NCBI GenBank assembly: GCA_934254725.1
Contig: CAKQLR010000016.1
Coordinates: forward strand, 1 to 39,083
Source: an uncultured Clostridia bacterium
GTDB taxonomy: Bacteria > Bacillota > Clostridia > Christensenellales > Borkfalkiaceae
Length of the DNA: 39,083 nucleotides
Direction: 5' to 3'
The position numbers and the translations under genes are program-made. This document shows positions 25,045 through 32,488 of the stretch, one piece after another; position 1 is the stretch's first letter, and each line of letters starts with the position of its first letter. The notes beneath the pieces are model-generated. The model was not told the origin of the DNA. It searched no databases and saw only the letters and a program-made list of their open reading frames with translations.

Positions 25045-25575
25045 ATGAACAAACGAGAAATAGATATTGCTCTTAAAAAAATCTCTCAGGGCGATAACGC
25101 TGCCTTCGAGCGATTATATACGGAAACAAAGAGCGGAGTTTACTCCTTTCTTTTTTCATATTTCGACAACGCCGCCGATTGCGAGGATGCCATGCAAACC
25201 ACCTACCTGAAGATAAAACAAAATATCGGTCGGTACCAAGCGGGAAGCAACGGGCTTGCATGGATATTGCAGATTGCAAAAAATACGGCATTGAACGAAA
25301 TACGGGCAAAGGCGAATTACAAAAAACAACTATCGGCTTCGACAATAACGGAAACTCCCTGCTGCGACAATTACGAAACGAAAAACGCCCTGATAACGAC
25401 GATGAAACGCGTGCTTGACGAAGAAGAACAGCGGATTATTATTCTTCACGTAATATGGGGCTACAAACACAAAGAGATTGCGGAAATAATAAACAGCCCG
25501 GTCGGAACGGTTACATCCAAATATAAACGAGCGGCAGACAAACTGAAAACCGCGTGGAAGGAGGAAGAGCAATGA
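25045..25575 (+). CDS. ECF-type RNA polymerase sigma factor
   Basis: This 176-residue sigma-70 family protein has only regions 2 and 4. Region 2 spans about residues 17-60 (AAFERLYTETKSGVYSFLF, DAMQTTYLKI). Region 4 spans about 122-170 and contains a helix-turn-helix, HKEIAEIINSPVGTVTSKYKRA. The start ATG 25045 follows AAAAGGAACGG. It overlaps the next gene by ATGA, the usual arrangement of an ECF sigma and its membrane anti-sigma factor. The partner carries an RsgI-like sensory domain, so the pair mixes an ECF sigma with an anti-sigma architecture classically paired with SigI; it is too short and differently organised to be SigI itself. Target promoters are predicted at 24945 and 26977. Confidence 0.88.
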   Translation: MNKREIDIALKKISQGDNAAFERLYTETKSGVYSFLFSYFDNAADCEDAMQTTYLKIKQNIGRYQAGSNGLAWILQIAKNTALNEIRAKANYKKQLSASTITETPCCDNYETKNALITTMKRVLDEEEQRIIILHVIWGYKHKEIAEIINSPVGTVTSKYKRAADKLKTAWKEEEQ

Positions 25576-26960
25576 AATCCTGGAAAAATCAACTAAAAAA
25601 AGAATTCGATATGGCAGCCCCCAAGCTTAAAGACGAAGTCAGGAACGCTCCGATTGTCGTAACCCGTCAGGAAACGGAAAGCACGGCTACCAAAAACGAC
25701 AGGTCTCTTTTCAGACGCAGAACCTTAACGGGCACGGCTTTTGCGGCGTTTGCGCTTGTACTTGTTTTTGCTTTTATCGGCGTTTTCAAGCTTTTGACTC
25801 CTGCGGTCACCCCCGAACCGACAAGCTATGTGTTTGCGCTTGAAATCAACCCCGCGGTTGCTTTCGTTACGGATAAAGACGGCGTTGTAAAAAGCGTAAA
25901 CGCACTGAACGACGACGCGGACGTAGTACTTTCCGACGAAGCCACTTTGAACGGCATAAAAAACAAGCCGCTATCCGAAGCGTTAGTCGCTTATACGGAC
26001 TGCGCCGTAAAACTGGGCTACCTCGACATAACGGCAACGAGCAACGCCGTTCGCCTTTCGGGCAGTAAAGACGCAGACGAAAACCTCACATCAAACGCGT
26101 CGGAAAGCCTTAAAAACTACTTTAAGGAAAAAGGAATTTACGCGGTCGTTGTGGAAAGCCTGCTCGACGTAAAAGACTTTAGCGAAAGACTCGGCGTAAA
26201 CGAAACCGACGACCTTGCGGAATTGACCGATTCGCTCGGCAAACTTCCCGAATATTACGGCGAACGCATGTCCCCCGACGCAGGCGCGGAAGAATTGCAA
26301 AATCTTTATAAAAAGTACGTAGTAGGCATGCAAACGCTCGAACTCGTACGCAGCGAGTTGCTTGAAAACATTAACGCCGTTATAATCAACGCGCAGAAAC
26401 TTTATCAACTCAACCAGCTTAATCTTAAAATAATACACAACAAAGAAAACCCGTACTACCCGATACCTATGGATTACTGGAGGCTTAAAAAAATTCCGGA
26501 TTTAACATACACCGAAGAGTTCGCCAAGCTTATGGAAGAAACGGAAACCCTGCTTGACGAATACAAAAACAAGTTCGGAAAAAACATCGGGAGTCTGGAC
26601 GAACTGAAAGACGCAGTAGACGTTTACTCATCGCTTTCAGGCGTAAATTTTGAAGAGGTTTTCCACTCTCTTACTTTAGAGGATTTTCAGACTTCGGCGA
26701 AAAAATATGTAGGGATGCTCAGAAACGTCGGTTGCGACGTGACCGCGCTCGAACCACTGCTGAACGCGCCGACTACGGCACAGGAATACATCGCCCAGTT
26801 TCAGACGCTTTTAGGCAGCCTCTTTCAATCGAGAACGGAGCGCTTTAAAGACGTTTACGAACAGACGAGAGATGCGATTATCGAAGAAGATTACGAAAGT
26901 TTCGTAAACGGAATAATCGAAGAATACGGTTCGCTTGAAAATTTCTGGAACAAAAAATAA
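25572..26960 (+). CDS. Membrane anti-sigma factor with RsgI-like domain
   Basis: This is a 462-residue single-pass membrane protein. It has a basic cytoplasmic N-terminus (1-50, expected to hold the sigma factor), a membrane helix at about 52-75, then an extracytoplasmic RsgI-type domain (about 84-175). The latter begins YVFALEINPAVAFVTDKDG and ends near AVKLGYLDI. Asn93-Pro94 occupies the position where RsgI proteins are known to undergo autoproteolysis. The remainder (about 180-462) is helical, of no recognised family, and probably the sensing part. ATG 25572 overlaps the sigma stop as ATGA with GGAGGAAG upstream; a start 18 nt earlier is possible but poorer. Regulation is predicted by the sigma promoter ahead of the operon. 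Confidence 0.75.
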   Translation: MKSWKNQLKKEFDMAAPKLKDEVRNAPIVVTRQETESTATKNDRSLFRRRTLTGTAFAAFALVLVFAFIGVFKLLTPAVTPEPTSYVFALEINPAVAFVTDKDGVVKSVNALNDDADVVLSDEATLNGIKNKPLSEALVAYTDCAVKLGYLDITATSNAVRLSGSKDADENLTSNASESLKNYFKEKGIYAVVVESLLDVKDFSERLGVNETDDLAELTDSLGKLPEYYGERMSPDAGAEELQNLYKKYVVGMQTLELVRSELLENINAVIINAQKLYQLNQLNLKIIHNKENPYYPIPMDYWRLKKIPDLTYTEEFAKLMEETETLLDEYKNKFGKNIGSLDELKDAVDVYSSLSGVNFEEVFHSLTLEDFQTSAKKYVGMLRNVGCDVTALEPLLNAPTTAQEYIAQFQTLLGSLFQSRTERFKDVYEQTRDAIIEEDYESFVNGIIEEYGSLENFWNKK

Positions 26961-26976
26961 AAAATTTTTATCGGAA

Positions 26977-27010
26977 TGCAATAAAAAGGCATTCGGCGGT
27001 GTTTAATAAT
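26977..27010 (+). promoter_or_regulatory. Candidate ECF-type promoter of the lipoprotein gene
   Basis: TGCAAT (26977-26982), 16 nt, then GTGTTTAATAAT (26999-27010). It matches the element ahead of the sigma gene block for block and in spacing. Its position 54 nt upstream of the ATT start suits a promoter. Part of it overlaps a weak GAATGC/GCATTC stem that could attenuate readthrough from the anti-sigma gene. Confidence 0.55.
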
Positions 27011-27025
27011 CGAAAAAATAAAACA

Positions 27026-27045
27026 GATAAGGATTACTCCTTATC
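27026..27045 (+). promoter_or_regulatory. Leader hairpin just before the lipoprotein ribosome site
   Basis: A perfect 8-bp stem, GATAAGGA / TCCTTATC with loop TTAC, ends 7 nt before the Shine-Dalgarno GGAGG (27053-27057). It sequesters an AAGGA and may shape initiation at the unusual ATT start. Confidence 0.5.
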
Positions 27046-27063
27046 CCGAAACGGAGGTTTTAT

Positions 27064-28584
27064 ATTAAAAAGAAATTTTTATCAATTTTATTATCCGCTA
27101 TGGTAGTATGTTCAGCATTCGCTTTCGGCGCGTGCGACAATAACAACACCGACCCCGCGGATAAAGCGGAAAACCAAGCTTACGTAAGCCTTGACATCAA
27201 CCCCGCAATCGAACTGATTGTAGACAAAGACAACAACGTTGTAAGCGTACGCGGCGAGAACGAGGACGGACAAGTTCTCTTGTACGAAGAAACGGGCATC
27301 GAGGGCGAAAAAATCGACGCGGCGATTCAAAAGATTACCGACCTTGCCGTACAATACGGATACCTTGACGAAAACAACAAGGTCGTCGACACCATCGTTT
27401 CGTCCGGCAACGACGAGTTTGCTGCAGAAATTTTAAGCAAAGTAAATACATCGGTTACAGCTACGGCGGAAAACCTCGGGTTGAGCGTTACTACGGACGG
27501 CGAGGGAGCATATTCCCTTCTTCGTAAAATGGACGAAGTGAAAAAACAGTTCCCGAACAACAAAGCAATTCAGAATATGTCCGTATCCAAATTCAAACTT
27601 GCTCTTTCCGTTTCCGAAACCGGCGATATATCTATTGACGCCGCGGTTGCTATGGACGACGCAGAACTTATCAAAATGCTCAAAGAAGCAAGCTCGAAAA
27701 TAGAAGATTTCGCTACCGCAACCTATATAGAAGCAAAAACAAAGGCTCTTGCAGTTTACGATCAGGCGACCGCCCTTGCAGGTTACAGCGTTTACACGCA
27801 GTACTATATGGAAAAATTATTCTCCCACCCGTTAACGGCTTATTACGGCGGAATGTATCAGATGTACGCATCTGCGGCAAAGGGCTTTGACATTATCTGC
27901 GACGTTGCCGAATTGACCGCAAACATAAGCACCTATCCGCTTAACGAGGAACAGGTAACAGCCGTCGTTACCGCACTCGGTATGGAATCCGCCGACGCGC
28001 TTAAAAATTCCGACGGCGAAATCACCATAGAAAGCGTGGAAGCTTATGCGGATAAACTCTTCAAAAACACGCCTGCTTCCGAAACTCTCGGACAGACCAA
28101 GGCTGCGCTTACAGAGGCACTCTCTCAGGCGGAAACCGTTCTTAAAGAGAAGCTAAACGAAATGGCTGAAGAATACAAACCGCAAATCGAAGCGGCTCTT
28201 CAAAGCGCACGTCAGATAATAGCTTCCGTAGACCAAATGCTGAGCGCTATGCCCGAAAGCATAAAAACCATACTCGATACGGCGACTGCGGATCTGAAAG
28301 AAATTCTCGACCAGATAGACGCTATGTTGAACGGCGAAAAGACAGAGCTTGACGAGTTAAGAGAAAAAACAAATCGCCTTGAAGCAAAAGCCGACGATTA
28401 TCTTAACAAAATCAAAGCGGATTTATCCGAAGAAGAATGGGCTGAACTCCAAGCGAGAGAAGCTGCGGCTATCGCAAAAATGAGCGAACAAAAAGCAACC
28501 CTCGACAAAGCTTTGGACGACGCGGCAAAAGCTGCAAAAGATTACCTTGCGGGTCTTAAAGAAGCGCGCAAAGCAAATAATTAA
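27064..28584 (+). CDS. Putative lipoprotein with RsgI-like domain and long coiled coil, ATT start
   Basis: This is a 506-residue protein if initiation is at ATT 27064, which is 6 nt after GGAGG. That start gives an ideal signal sequence ((M)KKKFLSILLSAMVVCSAFAFGAC) with a lipobox-like FGAC and lipid-accepting Cys24. The first ATG, at 27100, lies inside this signal and has no ribosome site. Residues about 39-105 match the extracytoplasmic domain of the preceding anti-sigma factor (YVSLDINPAIELIVDKDNN to QYGYLDENN), including Asn46-Pro47. The rest is helical, and from about 340 to the end it is Glu/Lys/Ala-rich with coiled-coil character. It may be a target gene and possibly a decoy or co-sensor of the sigma system (inference). 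Confidence 0.7.
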   Translation: MKKKFLSILLSAMVVCSAFAFGACDNNNTDPADKAENQAYVSLDINPAIELIVDKDNNVVSVRGENEDGQVLLYEETGIEGEKIDAAIQKITDLAVQYGYLDENNKVVDTIVSSGNDEFAAEILSKVNTSVTATAENLGLSVTTDGEGAYSLLRKMDEVKKQFPNNKAIQNMSVSKFKLALSVSETGDISIDAAVAMDDAELIKMLKEASSKIEDFATATYIEAKTKALAVYDQATALAGYSVYTQYYMEKLFSHPLTAYYGGMYQMYASAAKGFDIICDVAELTANISTYPLNEEQVTAVVTALGMESADALKNSDGEITIESVEAYADKLFKNTPASETLGQTKAALTEALSQAETVLKEKLNEMAEEYKPQIEAALQSARQIIASVDQMLSAMPESIKTILDTATADLKEILDQIDAMLNGEKTELDELREKTNRLEAKADDYLNKIKADLSEEEWAELQAREAAAIAKMSEQKATLDKALDDAAKAAKDYLAGLKEARKANN

Positions 28585-28619
28585 TTGAAGCACATACTCT
28601 TTCCATATATATTATACCC

Positions 28620-28653
28620 GAAGAGGCTCGCGGAAACTTCCGCGAGCCTCTTC
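28620..28653. terminator. Strong terminator between convergent lipoprotein and rmuC genes
   Basis: A perfect 16-bp stem, GAAGAGGCTCGCGGAA / TTCCGCGAGCCTCTTC, with a two-base centre is followed on the plus strand by TCTTTGTTTTTT. It can serve the plus-strand gene and possibly rmuC from the other side. Confidence 0.9.
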
Positions 28654-28721
28654 TCTTTGTTTTTTATATATAAAAGTCCCCTTTTTCGCGTAAAATCGAC
28701 CGAAAATCGATTGCAATTCAT

Positions 28722-30026
28722 CTACACTTCTTCCTCTCCCGCGGTGGAAATAAACCCCGTAACGGAGATGCTTTCATTCTCGTTCGCTTCGGAAATTTCT
28801 ATGTTTTTCAAACTTCTCGCTATAGCCCTCGTGCGTACGCCGATGAGCTTATCGAGGTCATTATTCGCCATATTAAGGCGGTTTTGTATCTGCGCGAGAA
28901 TGTCGTTAAACTTGCCGAACTCCGTTTTTACCGAGCTTAAAACCCGCCATACCTCGTTGGTTTTCTTCTGAATGGCAAGCGTCTGGAATCCCATCTGCAA
29001 GCTGTTGAGAAGCGCAGCCATGGTCGTTGGCCCCGCAACCGTAACCGAATATTTAGTCTGCAACTCCTCCACAAGTCCAAGCTTGACGACCTCTGCATAC
29101 AGCCCCTCTACGGGCAGAAACATAACCGCAAAGTTCGTAGTGTGTGGCGGGCAAATGTACTTTTCCTTTATATCCTTAGCCATTCCCTTGACACGCTGAA
29201 CAAGCTCTCTCTTTTTCAACTCGAACAGCGCGAAATCGTTTTCGTTGTAAGCCGAAACCATATCGTTGTAAACGGTAAACGGGAATTTGGAATCCACGGG
29301 AAGAAGCACTTCGCCGTCTCCGCCGCCCGGCATTTTTATGGCAAACTCCACGGGATCTCTGCCCGCCTTGTTCGTGACCACGTTTTTGAGATATTGCTCG
29401 GGCGAAAGTATCTGTTCTATAATCGCGCCGAGCTGAATCTCCCCGAATATACCCGTCGTTTTCACGTTGGAAAGAACTTTTGTGAGATTTACCACGTCTT
29501 TGGAAATATTCTGCATTTCGCCGACGGTTTTGCCCACTTTTTCAAGCTCTTCGCTTAAAAATTTAAACGACTCTTTAAAGCGCTCGTTAAGCGTTTCAGT
29601 GAGTTTTTCGTCAACCGTGCGCTTTATCTCGTTAAGTTTCTTTTCGTTGCTTTCCTGCATGGAGGAAAGATTCCTTTCGAGCGCAAGCCTTATATTTTCA
29701 AGCTTTTCGGCTTGGCTTCTTTCCATGGCTTCGAGCCTTTCGGAAACCTGCCTATCCCTCTTTTCAAGCCTCTCGCCCATACTCTCGAGCCTTATCCTCA
29801 CGTTCTCGTTAGACTTTTCGTTGGAGCTTTCAAGAACTGAAGAAATAAGCTTTACGTTATAGGCAAAGGATTCGGTTATATCCCGCTTGTCCTTCGGGTC
29901 GAGCGGAAGCCCCTGAATGTCCTTCATATCCACCTTGACCGAAGCTTTATTTTTATTGATGCAAATAAGGTTTATAACGGCTAAAATCAAAAGCAAAGCC
30001 AAAAGAATTACAGAAACGTATTCCAC
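28722..30026 (-). CDS. rmuC: DNA recombination protein RmuC homologue
   Basis: This 434-residue protein has an N-terminal membrane anchor (MEYVSVILLALLLILAVINLI) and a long coiled coil (about 60-170, rich in Glu/Lys/Arg with RQVSERLEAMERSQAEKLE). A C-terminal RmuC domain with the family PVDSKFPF motif belongs to the PD-(D/E)xK nuclease-like superfamily. RmuC is linked to genome stability and limits inversions between short repeats in E. coli; the biochemical activity is poorly defined. Translation starts at GTG (30026-30024) with GGAGG 7 nt upstream. It is monocistronic and divergent from aspS. Confidence 0.9.
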   Translation of the reverse strand: MEYVSVILLALLLILAVINLICINKNKASVKVDMKDIQGLPLDPKDKRDITESFAYNVKLISSVLESSNEKSNENVRIRLESMGERLEKRDRQVSERLEAMERSQAEKLENIRLALERNLSSMQESNEKKLNEIKRTVDEKLTETLNERFKESFKFLSEELEKVGKTVGEMQNISKDVVNLTKVLSNVKTTGIFGEIQLGAIIEQILSPEQYLKNVVTNKAGRDPVEFAIKMPGGGDGEVLLPVDSKFPFTVYNDMVSAYNENDFALFELKKRELVQRVKGMAKDIKEKYICPPHTTNFAVMFLPVEGLYAEVVKLGLVEELQTKYSVTVAGPTTMAALLNSLQMGFQTLAIQKKTNEVWRVLSSVKTEFGKFNDILAQIQNRLNMANNDLDKLIGVRTRAIARSLKNIEISEANENESISVTGFISTAGEEEV

Positions 30027-30131
30027 AGCGTATCCTCCCGAGTTTTTTTCAGAAACATTCTACAACATTTTTTAAGAAAAATCAAGGAGCTGCGGATATT
30101 CGTTCCAACAAGAAAAGTCCTCTATAAATAT

Positions 30132-30160
30132 TTGACAAATTACTCTTAAAAGTATATCAT
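30132..30160 (+). promoter_or_regulatory. Promoter of aspS
   Basis: TTGACA (30132-30137), 17 nt, TATCAT (30155-30160). The leader that follows contains a 7-bp stem, AATCCGC/GCGGATT (30204-30227), ending 2 nt before the ribosome site. There is no T-box signature. Confidence 0.65.
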
Positions 30161-30240
30161 ATATAATTAGAAGAATGCGGCATAAGCTGCGTTGAAACGA
30201 AAAAATCCGCTTTGTTTTTTGCGGATTGCAGGAGAAAAAA

Positions 30241-32049
30241 ATGTCTGAATTGATGGGCAATTTAAAAAGAACGGATATGTGCGGCGGCTTCCGCATAGGC
30301 GACGCGGGCAGAGAAGTTACCGTAATGGGTTGGGTTCAGAAGAAGAGAAACCTCGGCAGTCTTATTTTTGCCGACCTCAGGGACAGAACCGGACTCGTTC
30401 AGATAGTCTTTGACGAAAACGAGCACAACGGAACTTTCGAAAAAGCAGAAGGCTTGAAATCCGAATACGTCATCGCCGTTAAAGGCAAAGTAAGGGAACG
30501 TTCGAGCAAAACCACGAAAATCCCCACCGGAGACGTGGAAATACTCGCAAGCGAACTTAAAATTTTAAACGAAGCCGAAACCACACCGTTTGAAATAACC
30601 GAAGAAAGCAACGTAAACGAAATGCTTCGTTTGAAATACAGATACCTCGATTTGCGCCGCGGAGAGCTTCAGAAGATTTTCGCCACCCGTTTCGAGGTTA
30701 CGAGAGCCACGAGAGAATATCTCGACAACCACGGCTTTATGGAAGTGGAAACGCCTATGCTCGGCAAGTCCTCGCCAGAAGGGGCAAGAGAATACCTCGT
30801 TCCTTCCCGCGTTCACCCCGGTTGTTTCTATGCCCTTCCCCAATCCCCTCAGCTCTACAAACAGCTGCTTATGATTGCGGGTTTTGACAGATATTATCAG
30901 ATTACGAAGTGCTTCCGCGACGAAGACCTGCGCGCTAACCGTCAGCCGGAATTTACCCAGATAGACCTTGAAATGTCCTTCGTAGAGAAAATAGAAGACG
31001 TTTTATACCCCGTCGAAGGTCTTATCAAAAACATATTCAAACGCGGTATAGGTATGGATTTGGGCGAAGAACACTTCCGCACCATGACCTATAAAGAAGC
31101 TATGACAAGATACGGTTCCGACAAGCCTGACACCCGTTTCGGACTTGAAATAATCGACGTTTCGGACGTTGCCGCTAAATGCGACTTCAAAGTCTTTGCG
31201 GACGCTCTCGCCATCAAAGGCATTATTAAGGGCAGCGTAAGGGCAATCAACGCAAAGGGCTTCGCTTCCAAGCTTTCCAGAAAAGATATAGACGCTTTGG
31301 GCGAATACGTTAAAACGCTCGGAGCGAAAGGTCTTGCATGGTTAAGCTACCCCGAAGGCGGCGAAATTAAAGGCTCCTTCCTCAAATTCTTAACGCCGGA
31401 AAATATAGCGGAACTTTCCGCAGCGACCGACTTTAAACCCGGCGACGTGCTTTTCTTTGCTGCGGATAAGGATTACGTTGTATTCAACGCGCTCGGCGGG
31501 CTAAGGCTTTACCTCGGCGACAAGTACAACCTTTACGATAAAAATTCATACGATATTCTGTGGATAACGGAGTTCCCGATGTTCGAGTACAGCGAGGAAG
31601 AAGAACGCTTCGTTGCGGTTCACCACCCCTTCACCGCTCCGCTTGATGAGGACCTCGATCTTTGCGAAACCGACCCGATGAATGCAAGAGCGAAAGCTTA
31701 CGACATAGTTATCAACGGTCAGGAAGCCGGCGGCGGTACGATAAGAATTCACAGCCGCGAGGTTCAGGAGAGAATGTTCAAAATTCTCGGCTTCAGCGAG
31801 GACGATATCAAAGAACGTTTCGGCTTCTTCGTAGACGCGTTCAGATACGGCGCTCCCCCGCACGGCGGACTTGCACTCGGACTTGACCGTTTCGTAATGC
31901 TTCTCACAAAGACGGATAACATCAAAGACGTTATCGCCTTCCCGAAGGTTCAGACCGCGTCCTGCGTAATGACGGATGCCCCCTCCCTGGTTACCGATAA
32001 GCAGTTAAAAGAATTATCCCTCTGTATGGCTACGGAAGAAAAGAAATAA
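30241..32049 (+). CDS. aspS: Aspartyl-tRNA synthetase
   Basis: This is a 602-residue class II synthetase of the bacterial type. Residues 1-110 form the OB-fold anticodon-binding domain (VTVMGWVQKKRNLGSLIFADLRD). The core includes VETPMLGKSSPEGAREYLVPSR, motif 2 at FRDEDLRANRQPEFTQIDLEMS, the bacterial GAD insertion (about 290-420) and motif 3 GLALGLDRFVMLL near residue 550. Length is normal. ATG 30241 has AGGAG 6 nt upstream. Whether it is discriminating or also charges tRNA-Asn cannot be decided by eye. It is followed by a modest hairpin and by a tRNA gene. Confidence 0.96.
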   Translation: MSELMGNLKRTDMCGGFRIGDAGREVTVMGWVQKKRNLGSLIFADLRDRTGLVQIVFDENEHNGTFEKAEGLKSEYVIAVKGKVRERSSKTTKIPTGDVEILASELKILNEAETTPFEITEESNVNEMLRLKYRYLDLRRGELQKIFATRFEVTRATREYLDNHGFMEVETPMLGKSSPEGAREYLVPSRVHPGCFYALPQSPQLYKQLLMIAGFDRYYQITKCFRDEDLRANRQPEFTQIDLEMSFVEKIEDVLYPVEGLIKNIFKRGIGMDLGEEHFRTMTYKEAMTRYGSDKPDTRFGLEIIDVSDVAAKCDFKVFADALAIKGIIKGSVRAINAKGFASKLSRKDIDALGEYVKTLGAKGLAWLSYPEGGEIKGSFLKFLTPENIAELSAATDFKPGDVLFFAADKDYVVFNALGGLRLYLGDKYNLYDKNSYDILWITEFPMFEYSEEEERFVAVHHPFTAPLDEDLDLCETDPMNARAKAYDIVINGQEAGGGTIRIHSREVQERMFKILGFSEDDIKERFGFFVDAFRYGAPPHGGLALGLDRFVMLLTKTDNIKDVIAFPKVQTASCVMTDAPSLVTDKQLKELSLCMATEEKK

Positions 32050-32065
32050 CTTAAAAAACAAAACG

Positions 32066-32093
32066 GGCGGTACTGTAAAATTACAGTGCCGCC
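32066..32093 (+). terminator. Hairpin downstream of aspS
   Basis: A stem GGCGGTACTGTA / TACAGTGCCGCC with one T-G pair and a short AAAT loop lies 16 nt after the aspS stop. The T tract is short (TTT then AAAA), so termination may be partial. Confidence 0.6.
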
Positions 32094-32174
32094 TTTAAAA
32101 TTTACTCAAAAACTTCATTCTTTAGCAACGACTGTACTTCCTTTAAAAAAATATATCCAATGTATAAAAATTCA

Positions 32175-32203
32175 TTGACATTTACAAAGATATGTACTAT
32201 AAT
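32175..32203 (+). promoter_or_regulatory. Consensus promoter of tRNA-Arg
   Basis: TTGACA (32175-32180) and TATAAT (32198-32203) are both perfect and separated by 17 nt, 44 nt upstream of the tRNA. Confidence 0.85.
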
Positions 32204-32247
32204 ATTAGGGCTGATCAGGGAAAGTACTTTAACAGACCCGAACATAT

Positions 32248-32324
<77 letters not shown>

Positions 32325-32325
32325 G

Positions 32326-32362
32326 AAACAGTCCGAAAACATGCGTTTTGGGCTGTTTTTTT
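32326..32362 (+). terminator. Terminator of tRNA-Arg
   Basis: AAACAGTCCGAAAAC pairs with GTTTTGGGCTGTTT across an ATGC loop, with one bulged G and one T-G pair, and runs into seven Ts directly after the tRNA. Confidence 0.8.
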
Positions 32363-32488
32363 GTTTCGTATCTATTTTATAACTTTTTAGTTCGTCTAAT
32401 AAAATCGAAAATTCCAGTGCAGGAACGACGGGTTATTTTCCTTGTTGTCCACTACTATTTTACTTTTCTACGGATTCAAATTAAGCCC

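Noticed and set aside
27100..28584. ATG 27100 as start of the lipoprotein gene
   Set aside because: No ribosome site, and it would cut the signal peptide in half; ATT 27064 fits both signals.
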